64,000 nucleotides of DNA from [Mycobacterium] manitobense. GTDB taxonomy: Bacteria > Actinomycetota > Actinomycetes > Mycobacteriales > Mycobacteriaceae. Every line of letters begins with the position of its first letter. Within the stretch, counting starts at the first letter, position 1. The stretch lies in assembly GCF_025821665.1 (NCBI RefSeq), contig NZ_JACKSJ010000235.1:62001-126000 (forward strand), given 5' to 3'. Below, in pieces: positions 55,008 through 64,000 of the stretch. The notes beneath the pieces are model-generated. The model was given only the letters and a program-made list of their open reading frames with translations, searched no databases and was not told the origin of the DNA. Position numbers and translations under genes: made by a program.

Positions 55008-57002
55008 TCAGCGACCCTCGCGGCGGGCCAGTTCGGCCAGCATCGCGTTGTAGGCGGCCAGGTCGGCGTCGTCGTCGCGGTCGGCGGCGCGGTCGAGTCG
55101 CGTGGCGGTGCGCTGGTCGCTGCGCCGCCACTGGATCAGCAGGGCGATCATCACCAGCACCAGGGGTATCTCGCCGGCGGCCCACGCGACGCCGCCGCCC
55201 AACTTCTGGTCGCCGAGCAGATCGGTGTGCCAGCTCAGCTGCAGCGACCGGTAGAACGGCTCGGCCAGCACGCTCTGGGTGCCCATCAGCACGACCCCGA
55301 AGAAGGCGTGCAGCGGCAGGGACGCGAACACCATCGCCAGCTTGCCCAGTTGCGGGATGGGTCGCGGCGTCGGGTCGACGCCGATCACCACCCAGTAGAA
55401 GAGGTAGCCGGTCACCAGGAAGTGCACGTTCATCAGGACGTGGGCGGCGTGGCTGGTGACCGCGGAGTCGAAGATGCCGCCGAAGTAGAGGCCGTAGAAG
55501 CCGGCCACGAACAGCACCAGTGCCACGATCGGATTGGTCAGGAACCGCGACACCCTGGAATGCAGGGCGGCGAGCAGCCATTCGCGCGGACCGGGCGCGC
55601 CGCGGCCTGCGGTGGGCAGCGCCCGCAGCGCCAGCGTGGTGGGGCCGCCCAGCGCCAGCAGGATCGGCACCAGCATGGACAGCAGCATGTGCGCGACCAT
55701 GTGCACGCTGAACATGGCGGGCATGTACCGCCCGATGCCCGACGACGTCGTGATCAGCAGGGCGGCGCAGCCGCACAGCCAGGCCGCGGTCCGGCCGGCC
55801 GGCCACGCGTCGCCACGCCTGCGCAGCCGTCGCACCCCGAGCAGGTAGACGGCGGCCAACACGATCGCCGCGGTGCCCAGGATCAGGTCGAAGCGCCAGT
55901 CGAAGAGGATGCGTGCCACGGTCGGCGGGCCGGCGAGGTCGTAACCGATCTCCACCTCCACCGGACTCGGCTGGGTGCGCAGCGACGGCGGCGGGGTCCG
56001 GCCCAGCCCGACGGCGATGCCGAACGTCACGCCGAACACCACCGCCTCGGTGAGTGCGAGCCGCAGCAGGGGTCCGCGGGCGGACGGATCGTCCCGCAGC
56101 GCCGCCACGCCGCGTGTTCGTTGCCGCCACCCCAGCGCGCCGAGCACCACCAGGGCGGTCACCTTGGCCAGCACCAGCGCGCCGTACTCGCTGCGCACCA
56201 GCTCTGGCGGCGGCACCCGCACCAGCGCGTTGACGATTCCGCTGACCGCCATGGCGACGAAGCACCACAGCGCGAGCGCCGAGAAGCGCCTGGCGGCCAG
56301 GTCCGCGTGGTCGCCGCCGCGCAGTGCGTGCGCCAGCAGCGCGAGCAGTCCCCCGGCCCACAGTGCGCCGGCGATCAGGTGGATGAGCAGGCTGTTGGTG
56401 GCCAGGTCGTGCGCACCGCCCGACGACGAGTGTCCGGTCAGCGCCAGCGGCACCAGGCTGAGCAGCGCGCCGGCCAGCAGCGCCGGGGTCCAAGACCAGC
56501 GCAGCACCGGCATGGCCGCCACGGTGACGACGGCGGCCAGCAGCGCCGTCCAGCGCCAGGCGCCCGCGACGTCGACGAGGTCCGCAGCCGCCCAGATCTC
56601 GGCCGGACCGAGATGGTCGCGCAGCGGCTGCCCCGACACGTCGGACACCGTGAGCGGAACGAGCAGCACCGCGCACAGCGCCCAGATCGCCGACGCGGCG
56701 GTGCCGAGCCGCAGTGCGCGGTAGCCCGCGGCGTCGAGCACACCACTGGCCTGCGGCGGTGTCAGGAAGGCCGCGAACAGGAACGCACCGACCGCCACCA
56801 CCGCCGCGATCTCCCCGGCAGCCCGCACGAACGGCAGCCCGTAGGTGGTGACCGGCCCGGGATCGGGCAGCCCGGTGGCGCTGAGCGCGTCGGCCAGCGA
56901 CAGCGCGCCGATGCCCGCGGCGGTCGCCCCGGCCAGCAGCCCGACGCCGACGAGCACCGGCCACACTGCGCTGGTGCGCACCCGGGCCGCCACGGTCGTC
57001 AT
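55008..57002 (-). CDS. CopD-CtaG fusion: copper transport/cytochrome oxidase assembly membrane protein
   Basis: A 664-residue polytopic membrane protein. The N-terminal half (to about 330) has CopD-type segments (ALTGHSSSGGAHDLATNSLLIHLIAGALWAGGLLAL). The C-terminal half is a Caa3_CtaG domain (SGIGRYMPAMFSVHMVAHMLLSMLVPILLALGGP, then HVLMNVHFLVTGYLFYWVVIGVDP) with conserved His/Met residues that could handle copper. It resembles Rv0102 of M. tuberculosis, which is elsewhere in that genome. A role in copper delivery to cytochrome oxidase is inferred from the family. Confidence 0.85.
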   Translation of the reverse strand: MTTVAARVRTSAVWPVLVGVGLLAGATAAGIGALSLADALSATGLPDPGPVTTYGLPFVRAAGEIAAVVAVGAFLFAAFLTPPQASGVLDAAGYRALRLGTAASAIWALCAVLLVPLTVSDVSGQPLRDHLGPAEIWAAADLVDVAGAWRWTALLAAVVTVAAMPVLRWSWTPALLAGALLSLVPLALTGHSSSGGAHDLATNSLLIHLIAGALWAGGLLALLAHALRGGDHADLAARRFSALALWCFVAMAVSGIVNALVRVPPPELVRSEYGALVLAKVTALVVLGALGWRQRTRGVAALRDDPSARGPLLRLALTEAVVFGVTFGIAVGLGRTPPPSLRTQPSPVEVEIGYDLAGPPTVARILFDWRFDLILGTAAIVLAAVYLLGVRRLRRRGDAWPAGRTAAWLCGCAALLITTSSGIGRYMPAMFSVHMVAHMLLSMLVPILLALGGPTTLALRALPTAGRGAPGPREWLLAALHSRVSRFLTNPIVALVLFVAGFYGLYFGGIFDSAVTSHAAHVLMNVHFLVTGYLFYWVVIGVDPTPRPIPQLGKLAMVFASLPLHAFFGVVLMGTQSVLAEPFYRSLQLSWHTDLLGDQKLGGGVAWAAGEIPLVLVMIALLIQWRRSDQRTATRLDRAADRDDDADLAAYNAMLAELARREGR

Positions 57003-57035
57003 GCGTCCAGGGTATGAGGTGCGGAGCCGGACCCC

Positions 57036-59381
57036 TCAGCCGTCCTGCCTGGAGCGGCGCTGCGCCTCGCGCTCGCCGAACTGGGAGCGTGCGAGCTGCT
57101 CGACGCTGTCCATGTCGTCGAGGATGCCGCACAGTTCGATGTGGAACGCCTCGCGGCGCCGATCGAGGTTCTCGGCGGGCGACAGCAGATCCTGGTCGGC
57201 GGCCACCTGGCGGGCGGTGGCGAACAGCAGCGCCGACACCGACTCGGTGCTACGCACCCTGTTCTGCGCGACGTACTGCTGTCCCAGGCCGAGCGCCAGC
57301 TTGGTGAGGTCCTTCTCCGCGATCTCTGCCGGGGCATCGCGCAGCACGTCCGCGGCTATCTCGTAAGCCTCGAAGAACGGCCGCAGCATGGCCGCGGCGA
57401 TCAGCGGCCGCTTGGCCCGCAGCAGGCGGTCCACCTCCTCACCGCCGGCCGAGACGTGTTCCTCCCAGTCGGCGTGCCACGACATCTCCTCGGCGACGTG
57501 GTCGCGGAACGCCGCGGAGTCGGCGAAGTAGAAGTCGAACTTCAGCAGGTCGCGCAGCCGCATCGCCTGCGACCAGAACGCCGCCAGGTGGTCGCCGTCG
57601 CTCCGTTTGGCATAGGCCAGCGCGAGTTCGACGATCGAGGTCTCCAGGAAGGCGTGGATCAGGGTGTTGCGGTAGAAGGCGGCCTGGTGCTCGTGCTGCG
57701 GTGCGATCGACCAGACCGGTTCCCGCCCGCTGTCGACCCTGGTGACCGGGTGCCCGCTGGACAGTGCGTCGACGGCGGCGAGCACCCCCTCCGGCGTGCG
57801 CAGCCGCAGCGCGCTGTTGGTCATCGGAGTCTGCTTGCGGTGCAGGTAGTCCAGCGAATCCTGCAGCGTGTGGTGCAGTTGGTCGAGGGTCAGCGCGACG
57901 CCACGGGTGGCCAGCAGCAGCGCGGACACCAGTCCGGTCGCGTTGACGGGGGTGACCTGCAGGATGCGCCAGGCCACCTCGAACGCCATCTTCTGCAGCG
58001 CAAGGCGTTTGACGGCCTGGTCCTCGGCGGCCGGACCGTGCGCCGGGCCGAGGTACTGCTTCATCGACACCGCCTCGGGGAAGCGGACGTAGATCTTGCC
58101 GAAGTTCCGCTCGCCCTGGGCCTTGATGAAGTTGTACAGCCAGCTCACACCCTCGGCGGCCTTCTCCCCACCGCGGGCGTACTCGGCGTATTCGGCAGTC
58201 TCGTGCAGCTGATCGAAACTGATCGAGACCGGTTGCAGCAGAAGGTCGTCGGTACGTCCCGCGAGATATGCGTCGGCGACGTAGGACAGCAGACCCAGCT
58301 TGGGCGGCAGCATCTTGCCCGTCCGGGACCGGGTGCCCTCGATCGACCAGCTCAGGTTGAACCGCTTCTCGACGACGTAGCCGATGTATTCCTTGAGCAC
58401 GTACTTGTACAGCGCGTTGTCGCCGATGTTGCGCCGGATGAAGATCACCCCGGAGCGGCGGAGCAGCGACCCCAGCGGCGGGAAGTCCATGTTGATGCCG
58501 CCGAACGTGCTCACCGGCGGAAGCCGGTTCTCGTACAGCGCGACCGTGAGCACCGGGTTGTCGAGATTGGACCGGTGCGACCACAGCATCACCGCCGGAT
58601 GGTTCTCCAGGTTGCGCCGCATCGTCTCGACCTGTTCGCGGTCGTAGTCGATGCGCGGATCGAAACCGCGGCTGAAGATGGCGCGGCTCAGCGCGGGGAT
58701 CAGGTCGATGGACACCCTGCTCCACCCGGTGGCCATCTCGTCGAGCATCGCGCCGGCCTTCTCGAGGTCGGCGCCGTCGATCTGCTCGAGTCCGGCCCGG
58801 AACCGGGCCGATGCCAGCATCTCCGGCTTGACCAGTCGCGGCGACTTGTACTCGGGCCCCAGGAGGCGGTACTCGACCCGTTCGATGGCCAGCGCCGCCC
58901 GGCGGAGCACGAAATGCGCGAAGTCCCTTGGGTTCTCCGCGACCGTCGTGTCACTCCACTGCTGCCGGAGCTCGGAGACCTTGGCGGGCTCGCCGGCCAC
59001 CACCCGGGCCCGCGACGCATCCTTGCGAAGGATGCGCCGCTGCAGCATCTCCGGCGGGCGGTAGGTGTCGCGTCCGGAGATCAGCGAGACCACCTTCGAG
59101 CGGGTCGGCAGGCCGCCGGGCACCCAGAACACCCGCACCGGCACGACGGTGCGGTCCTGGTCGGCCTCGAGTTCGGAGACCAACCGGGCCAGCACGGCGG
59201 GCGGCGGGTCCTCGACGACGGGTAGCTGTAACACCTCGACGCGCACCTCGGGATGGTCACGGCGCTGGGCCTGCAGCCAGTCCTCGAGCAGCTGGACCTC
59301 CGCCGGAGAGGAGGCCGCAGCCAGTACCAGCGCGTCGTCGGTGGTGGTGAAGCTGTCGAAGTAGTCGGCTGGGCGTTTCAC
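57036..59381 (-). CDS. plsB2: Glycerol-3-phosphate acyltransferase PlsB2
   Basis: A 781-residue PlsB that transfers acyl chains to sn-glycerol 3-phosphate, the first step of phospholipid and triacylglycerol synthesis. The acyltransferase motifs are HRSNLD ([13 protein letters not shown], near residue 266), [12 protein letters not shown] and [18 protein letters not shown]. The start is GTG at 59381, overlapping the stop of the upstream plsC-type gene (GTGA), so the two acylation steps are translationally linked. This is the Rv2482c equivalent. Confidence 0.94.
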   Translation of the reverse strand: MKRPADYFDSFTTTDDALVLAAASSPAEVQLLEDWLQAQRRDHPEVRVEVLQLPVVEDPPPAVLARLVSELEADQDRTVVPVRVFWVPGGLPTRSKVVSLISGRDTYRPPEMLQRRILRKDASRARVVAGEPAKVSELRQQWSDTTVAENPRDFAHFVLRRAALAIERVEYRLLGPEYKSPRLVKPEMLASARFRAGLEQIDGADLEKAGAMLDEMATGWSRVSIDLIPALSRAIFSRGFDPRIDYDREQVETMRRNLENHPAVMLWSHRSNLDNPVLTVALYENRLPPVSTFGGINMDFPPLGSLLRRSGVIFIRRNIGDNALYKYVLKEYIGYVVEKRFNLSWSIEGTRSRTGKMLPPKLGLLSYVADAYLAGRTDDLLLQPVSISFDQLHETAEYAEYARGGEKAAEGVSWLYNFIKAQGERNFGKIYVRFPEAVSMKQYLGPAHGPAAEDQAVKRLALQKMAFEVAWRILQVTPVNATGLVSALLLATRGVALTLDQLHHTLQDSLDYLHRKQTPMTNSALRLRTPEGVLAAVDALSSGHPVTRVDSGREPVWSIAPQHEHQAAFYRNTLIHAFLETSIVELALAYAKRSDGDHLAAFWSQAMRLRDLLKFDFYFADSAAFRDHVAEEMSWHADWEEHVSAGGEEVDRLLRAKRPLIAAAMLRPFFEAYEIAADVLRDAPAEIAEKDLTKLALGLGQQYVAQNRVRSTESVSALLFATARQVAADQDLLSPAENLDRRREAFHIELCGILDDMDSVEQLARSQFGEREAQRRSRQDG

Positions 59382-61105
59382 GGGCGGCCTTTCGCACCGG
59401 GTTTCTTCGCGCCCGGATTCTTCTGTGCGGCAGCCTTCTTCGCCGGCGTTTTCGCCGCCTTCTTCGCCGGCGTTTTCGCCGCCTTCTTCGCAGCCGTGGT
59501 CTTCTTCGCAGGCGCCGCCTTCTTCGCGGCCGTGGCTTTCTTCGCAGGCGCTGCCTTCTTCGCCGGCGCGGCCTTTTTCTCGGGCTTCTCCGGGGACTGC
59601 CCAGCCGGCCGCTTGTACAGCGCAGGGGTCGGCAACTCCTGGTGCGGCCAGGCTTTCAGCGTGTCGAGGTAGATCTTGCGAATCTCGTCGATGCGCTCGG
59701 GCAGGTCCTCGACCGTCCAGCCGTCGGTCGAGATCGGCGGGTACACCGCGATGTCCACGGTGCCTGGGTTGAACGTGCTGGAGTCGCGCGCGGCGACCAC
59801 CTCGGCGTTGCGGATGACGATCGGCACGATCGGGATGCCCGCGGACATCGCGATCCGGAACGGCCCCTTCTTGAATTCGCCGACCTCGGTGGTGTCGAGG
59901 CGCGTGCCCTCGGGGGCGATGAGGATCGAGAGTCCCTTGCGGGCGAGCCCTTCGATCTTCGCCAGCGCCTCGACGGCCTTCTTGGGGTCGTCGCGGTCGA
60001 TGAACGCCGCGTCCATCACCTTGCCGATGGTGCCGATGATCGGGTCGTTCTCGAGCTCCTTCTTGCCCACCGAGGTGAAGTCGGTCTCGACGAGCCTGCC
60101 GGCGATCAGCGGGTCGGCCTGGTTGCGGTGGTTGAAGATGAACACCGCCGGCCGCTGGACGGTCAGGTTCTCGCGCCCGAGGATGTTGAGGTTGATGCCG
60201 GCGGTCGTCAGCACCAGCCGGCTCCACGCCGACGTGAAGAAGTTCACCCCGCTGCGCCGGTTGCGGTTGAGCAGTCCCCATCCGACGGCGCCCGCGGCGA
60301 CCGGCACCAGCGAAGCGATGCCCGCGACCGTGCGCAACTGCGAGACCGGGCTGCTGCCGGAGCGACTGGTGAACCGCAGCACCGGCCACCCCCGCTTGGC
60401 GGCCACGGCCGCCAGCTTGCCGGCGGGATTGGTCGGCCTCGGATTGCCGACCAGGTACATCAGTGCCACGTCCTCGTCGCCGTCGGCGTAGAAGTAGCTC
60501 TTGGCGAGGTCGACGCCGTTGCGGGCGGCGAAGGCCTGAACGGCCCTGGCCTTTCCGGGACCCCAGATGATCGGCCGCGTCACCTCGCCGGTGATGCAGT
60601 CGTTCTCGTCGGTCTCGAACTTGTTGCTGAGCACGTTCTCGATGCCGAGGTACTCGGCGACCGGCTCCACCTGGACCGTCAGCGCGGACGAGCTGAGCAC
60701 CACGGTGTGCCCGCGTGCCATGTGCGCCCGTACGAGGTCGCGCATCTCGGGGTAGATGCGGTCGCGGACGTGCTTGTCGAACAGTCGCTCGGCCAGTTCG
60801 TCGACGTCGGAGAGCGAACTGCCACGCAGCATTCGCGCACCCTTGCCGATGAGGTCCTCGAACTCCGAGCGGCCCAGCTGGTGGTTGAGACCGGCCTGCA
60901 CCATGCCCATGAACTCGCCCACGCCCATCTGCCGGCGACGCAACCGTTCGCGGGTCATGATGACGCCGGTGAATCCGGCCACCAGGGTGCCGTCGAGGTC
61001 GAAGAAGGCGCCGATCTCCGGGCCGCCGGGGCCGCCCATGATCTCGGCCACCGATCCCGGCAGCCGGATGGTCCGCGGGTCGGATTGCTGATCGTCCGCC
61101 GTCAC
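59378..61105 (-). CDS. plsC: Bifunctional HAD phosphatase / 1-acylglycerol-3-phosphate acyltransferase with Lys-rich tail
   Basis: 575 residues in three parts. An N-terminal HAD domain has [14 protein letters not shown] (about 35-48), [13 protein letters not shown] and [13 protein letters not shown]. The PlsC-type acyltransferase has [10 protein letters not shown] (HX4D) and [12 protein letters not shown]. From about residue 505 there is a low-complexity tail of [12 protein letters not shown] and TPAKK repeats ending GAKGRP, like histone-H1-type tails. It should acylate lysophosphatidate; the HAD part may dephosphorylate a lipid or serine-phosphate substrate. The start is GTG at 61105 overlapping the upstream stop. 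This is the Rv2483c equivalent. Confidence 0.9.
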   Translation of the reverse strand: MTADDQQSDPRTIRLPGSVAEIMGGPGGPEIGAFFDLDGTLVAGFTGVIMTRERLRRRQMGVGEFMGMVQAGLNHQLGRSEFEDLIGKGARMLRGSSLSDVDELAERLFDKHVRDRIYPEMRDLVRAHMARGHTVVLSSSALTVQVEPVAEYLGIENVLSNKFETDENDCITGEVTRPIIWGPGKARAVQAFAARNGVDLAKSYFYADGDEDVALMYLVGNPRPTNPAGKLAAVAAKRGWPVLRFTSRSGSSPVSQLRTVAGIASLVPVAAGAVGWGLLNRNRRSGVNFFTSAWSRLVLTTAGINLNILGRENLTVQRPAVFIFNHRNQADPLIAGRLVETDFTSVGKKELENDPIIGTIGKVMDAAFIDRDDPKKAVEALAKIEGLARKGLSILIAPEGTRLDTTEVGEFKKGPFRIAMSAGIPIVPIVIRNAEVVAARDSSTFNPGTVDIAVYPPISTDGWTVEDLPERIDEIRKIYLDTLKAWPHQELPTPALYKRPAGQSPEKPEKKAAPAKKAAPAKKATAAKKAAPAKKTTAAKKAAKTPAKKAAKTPAKKAAAQKNPGAKKPGAKGRP

Positions 61106-62580
61106 TGCTGTGCGCTCCCATTCGACGATGCCTTCGACCGGTCGGCGACCGATGCTGGTGACGCCCGGCCCGGGCCGCCCAGTGCGAGCACCTCGTCGAA
61201 ACCGTCGATGAGGCAGCGGGCGAACAGGTCCGGGTCTCTGATCGACGCCCGGTCGTATCGGGCGGTGACGGTGCAGTACCCCGACCGGGACACCAACACC
61301 ACCATCATCGCCACTCCGGGCAACGGCCCGATTCCGTACTGGCGCAGTATCTTCGCACCGGCGATGTAGGTGTCCCCCGCGTAGACCGGCACGTTGCTCG
61401 CCTGCACGTCGGAGTTCACCACCGACCCGGCCATGGCTTCGAGCACCGAGTCGGGCATCAGGCTCGCCACCGGGGCGACGGCGCCCACCATGTCGAGCGC
61501 ACGCTCTTCACGCTTGCGGGTCATCTGCGCCCGGACTCTGCCGATGCGCGCCACCGGGTCGGTGACCCCGATCGGCGCAGCCAGGTTGACCCCGACGAAG
61601 CGGTTGCCGCCGGCCGGGTCGGCATCCGACCGCAGGCTGACGGGGACCGCCATCGGCAGCGTCGCGACCGGCACCCCGAACGCCTCGTGATAGAGGCGAA
61701 GCGCGCCGCACACACCGGCCAGGTAGGCGTCGTTGATGGAACCGCCCGCCGCCTTCGCCGCCTTGTGCAGGTCGCTGAGCACCATGTCGATCGCCTCGCT
61801 GCGCGTCGACAGGCTGCGCCGCCGCAGCAGCGGTGAGGGCTGCGCGACCGAGCCCACCACCCGCGCGCCGGAGCGGGCGTAGTCGACCACCCCGCCGACC
61901 GTCGACACCGGGTCGCGAACCACCTTGCCGACGGCGCCGAGGGCGCCACCGAGCACCCCGCGGACACCGCCGAGGATCGACAGCGGTAACCGGTTGACGC
62001 CTTCGCGCATCAAGTCGTTGGGCGACAGGTCCTGCGGGATGGGAAGCGGCGGCGCCTGCTGCGGCGGCGGATCGCGTTCGAGGTCGTAGACGCTGGCGAA
62101 CATCTCGACTCCGCCGACACCGTCGGTCACCGCGTGACTGAAGTGCAGCATCGTCGCGGCGCGACCGCCCTCCAATCCCTCGATGAGGGTGGCCGTCCAC
62201 AGCGGCCGGGAGATGTCCAACGGTGACTGCAGGGCGATCTCGGCGAGGTCGATCAGCTGGCGCATCGTGCCCGGGTCGGGGATCCGCACCCGGCGCACGT
62301 GGAAGTCGAGATTGAAGTCCGGGTCGACGACCCAGCGTGGAGCCGCCGTCGGCAGGGTCGGGGTGACGACCTTCTGGCGCAGCCTCAACACCTTGCGGGA
62401 GGCGTATTCGAAGCGGGTGCGGAACCGGTCCCAGTCCGGTGTGACGTCGAGGATCTCGACGGTCAGGATCCCCGAGCGGGTGCGGGGATTGGCCTCGCCG
62501 CGGTGCAGGATCTGGTCGAACGGGCTCAGTTCCTCGGGCAGTCCCGCCGTGTCCAATTCCGGCACGTCGCTCGTCGCCAC
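61102..62580 (-). CDS. WS/DGAT-family acyltransferase (Rv2484c-like)
   Basis: A 492-residue wax ester synthase/diacylglycerol acyltransferase homologue. It has the family N-terminus ([12 protein letters not shown]), the [15 protein letters not shown] segment and a C-terminal [16 protein letters not shown]. The catalytic motif, normally HHxxxDG, reads SHAVTDG: the second His and the Asp-Gly are kept but the first His is Ser. The start is GTG at 62580 with GGGGGGA five nt upstream; an ATG at 62595 would add five residues. It leads an operon with plsC and plsB2, which fits triacylglycerol synthesis. Confidence 0.87.
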   Translation of the reverse strand: MATSDVPELDTAGLPEELSPFDQILHRGEANPRTRSGILTVEILDVTPDWDRFRTRFEYASRKVLRLRQKVVTPTLPTAAPRWVVDPDFNLDFHVRRVRIPDPGTMRQLIDLAEIALQSPLDISRPLWTATLIEGLEGGRAATMLHFSHAVTDGVGGVEMFASVYDLERDPPPQQAPPLPIPQDLSPNDLMREGVNRLPLSILGGVRGVLGGALGAVGKVVRDPVSTVGGVVDYARSGARVVGSVAQPSPLLRRRSLSTRSEAIDMVLSDLHKAAKAAGGSINDAYLAGVCGALRLYHEAFGVPVATLPMAVPVSLRSDADPAGGNRFVGVNLAAPIGVTDPVARIGRVRAQMTRKREERALDMVGAVAPVASLMPDSVLEAMAGSVVNSDVQASNVPVYAGDTYIAGAKILRQYGIGPLPGVAMMVVLVSRSGYCTVTARYDRASIRDPDLFARCLIDGFDEVLALGGPGRASPASVADRSKASSNGSAQQ

Positions 62581-62730
62581 GCTGTCCCCCCTCATCACCT
62601 GTGACCGCTGCCAACACGCTAGTCCGCGGGTACTCCCGGCGCTGCGGCTTTCATGGCGGTGGCGAGGCGCCTCGCGCGAACCCTTCACCCCACCGGGCCG
62701 GGGTGCCTGTGGCGTTAAAGTAGCTCCGCT

Positions 62731-62803
62731 GCCCCCGTAGCTCAGCGGATAGAGCAGCCGCCTTCTAAGCGGTTGGTCGCAGGTTCGATCCCTGCCGGGG
62801 GCG
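62731..62803 (+). tRNA. tRNA-Arg (TCT)
   Basis: A 73-nt cloverleaf. The acceptor GCCCCCG pairs with CGGGGGC, the D arm is GCTC-AGCGGATA-GAGC, the anticodon loop is CTTCTAA (anticodon TCT) in a CCGC/GCGG-type stem, and the T arm is GCAGG-TTCGATC-CCTGC. CCA is not encoded. Confidence 0.95.
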
Positions 62804-62895
62804 CTTCCCATGCGCCGGCCGACCGACGGAAATCGCATTCTCTTTTCTGCGTAGCCGTTCTCTCCGAATGCACATCCCTTCCCGCCGGGCGAGAG

Positions 62896-62901
62896 TACGT
62901 T
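62896..62901 (+). promoter_or_regulatory. -10 box for leaderless oxidoreductase mRNA
   Basis: TACGTT ends 7 nt before the ATG at 62909. There is no ribosome-binding site, so a leaderless start is likely. Confidence 0.45.
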
Positions 62902-62908
62902 TCCCGAC

Positions 62909-64000
62909 ATGCACACCGTCCGCAGTTTCTGCCGGGTCTGCACATCCGTCTGCGGCATCCTCGTCGACGTCGACGGCGACGAGGTGCTGCGCGTCCGCGG
63001 CGACAAGGAGCATCCGTTCTCCAAGGGCTACACCTGCGCCAAGGGACGCGCACTGCCGTTGCTGCACCACCATCCCGACCGCCTCGAACGGCCCCGCATG
63101 CGGATCGACGGACGCCAGCAGGACGTCAGCTGGGACGCCTGTCTGGATGACCTGGCCACCCGCCTGCGCGCGATCATCGACGAGCACGGCCCCGGCTCGG
63201 TCGGCATCTACTTCAGCACCATGGAGAGCGCCGGTTTCCGGATGGCCGAAGCGTTGCACGCGGCGATCGGCACCCCGGCCAAGTTCAGCCCCCTGACCAT
63301 CGACGGCACCGCCAAACCGCTGGTGTCGGATCTGGTCGGCGGATTCATGGGGCTGTCCGGCCGGACGGATCTCGACACCACCGACTTCCTGCTGCTCGTC
63401 GGCGCCAACCCGGTGGTCTCCCACGGCCACGCCATCTCGATGCCCAACCCGACGGGCACCGTGCGCGACATCGCCGCACGCGGACAGGTGTGGGTGATCG
63501 ACCCGCGGCGCACCGAGACCGCCCGTCTGGCGACCGGCCACCTGGCGCCGCGCCCCAGCACCGACCACGCGGTACTGGCCCACCTTGTGCGTGAGGTCCT
63601 GCGCGACGGCGTGAAACCCGATGTCCCCGTTCAGGGCATCGACGAGCTCGCCGCGGCGGTGGCACCGTTCACCCTGGCCCACACGGCGAAGTACGCCGAC
63701 GTCACCGAAGCCGACCTCATGCGGCTCGCGACGGCGGTCCGCGGCGCCAGGTGCGTCGCCATCGAGACCGGAACCGGTGTGACCATGACCGCCGAGCGCG
63801 CCAACGTCACCCAGTGGCTGGCGTGGGTGCTGATGATCCTCACCGGCGCGATGAACCGGCCGGGCGGCACCTGGTTCCACCCCGGGTTCGCCTATCAACT
63901 CGAGGCTTTCGGTGATCTGCTGCCGATCACCCCGATCGAGGGATCATTCGGCCCGGGTCCGCGCAGCCGGCCGGAGGCGCAGGCGTTCATCAACGAATGG
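62909..64000 (+). CDS. Molybdopterin-dependent oxidoreductase (C-terminus off right edge)
   Basis: 364 residues are visible and the frame runs past base 64000. The N-terminus has a four-Cys [4Fe-4S] site: CRVCTSVCG at residues 8-16 and CAKGRA near 43. Then comes the molybdopterin-binding fold, with VGIYFSTMESAGF, LLLVGANPVVSHGHAISMPNP and VWVIDPRRTETARLA. It is of the formate dehydrogenase/nitrate reductase catalytic-subunit superfamily; the substrate cannot be told from this part. It differs from the Fe-S-less YdeP-type enzyme at 14875-17244. No partner subunit is visible before the edge. Confidence 0.85.
   Translation, partial: MHTVRSFCRVCTSVCGILVDVDGDEVLRVRGDKEHPFSKGYTCAKGRALPLLHHHPDRLERPRMRIDGRQQDVSWDACLDDLATRLRAIIDEHGPGSVGIYFSTMESAGFRMAEALHAAIGTPAKFSPLTIDGTAKPLVSDLVGGFMGLSGRTDLDTTDFLLLVGANPVVSHGHAISMPNPTGTVRDIAARGQVWVIDPRRTETARLATGHLAPRPSTDHAVLAHLVREVLRDGVKPDVPVQGIDELAAAVAPFTLAHTAKYADVTEADLMRLATAVRGARCVAIETGTGVTMTAERANVTQWLAWVLMILTGAMNRPGGTWFHPGFAYQLEAFGDLLPITPIEGSFGPGPRSRPEAQAFINEW

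Overview
The window is high-GC actinobacterial DNA and reads as the chromosome of a fast-growing mycobacterium (Mycolicibacterium-like). This rests on family-level recognition of mycobacterial genes: clpX, clpP1P2, tig, lipP, nei2, rpiB, a mycothiol-dependent nitroreductase, pepN, ctaJ, glbO, aglA, NAD-glutamate dehydrogenase, ettA, plsB2 and plsC. From about 21 to 62.6 kb their order matches what I recall of the M. tuberculosis Rv2457c-Rv2484c block. No database search was possible.

Layout. (1) 1-9.6 kb: a myo-inositol catabolic operon (iolC, aldolase, iolB, iolD, iolE, iolG, iolH, mmsA/iolA). It is divergent from a GntR-family repressor cut by the left edge, and the shared promoter carries an inverted-repeat operator. 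(2) 9.6-21.3 kb: accessory genes, namely a CPA1 Na+/H+ antiporter, a beta-propeller lipoprotein, glutamine synthetase III divergent from an FdhF/YdeP-type molybdoenzyme with fdhD, a fatty-acid desaturase, a GT1-like glycosyltransferase and a small membrane protein. (3) 21.3-26.6 kb: the proteostasis block clpX, clpP2, clpP1 and tig, then tRNA-Pro and tRNA-Gly. (4) 26.6-29.1 kb: a patch of small secreted or membrane proteins, with a duplicated 3' end of tRNA-Gly and a 21-bp tandem repeat. (5) 29.3-34.4 kb: lipP, a DUF1542-type protein, a second antiporter, nei2 and rpiB. (6) 34.5-38.3 kb: genes lying between rpiB and the nitroreductase. They comprise an NCS1 permease, a fungal-type (Fcy1-like) cytosine deaminase and an isopenicillin-N-synthase-like dioxygenase in one overlapping operon, plus a divergent leaderless pair encoding a Gly/Cys-tailed membrane protein and a GRDP-like protein. 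(7) 38.3-62.6 kb: backbone from the nitroreductase to a WS/DGAT-type acyltransferase. (8) 62.7-64 kb: tRNA-Arg and a molybdopterin oxidoreductase that runs off the right edge.

Functional themes. The iol genes cover conversion of myo-inositol to acetyl-CoA or propionyl-CoA-type products, but no inositol transporter is visible. The permease-deaminase-dioxygenase operon looks like uptake and oxidative processing of a pyrimidine base and is the best candidate here for an undescribed pathway. Stop-start overlaps (ATGA/GTGA) link gdh with its two downstream partners, and the WS/DGAT protein with plsC and plsB2. Many starts lie 6-9 nt after a TANNNT -10 box, which suggests leaderless mRNAs. Regulatory sites I can support are an IolR-like operator, a ClgR-type site upstream of clpP1P2 and a SigH-type promoter for the nitroreductase.
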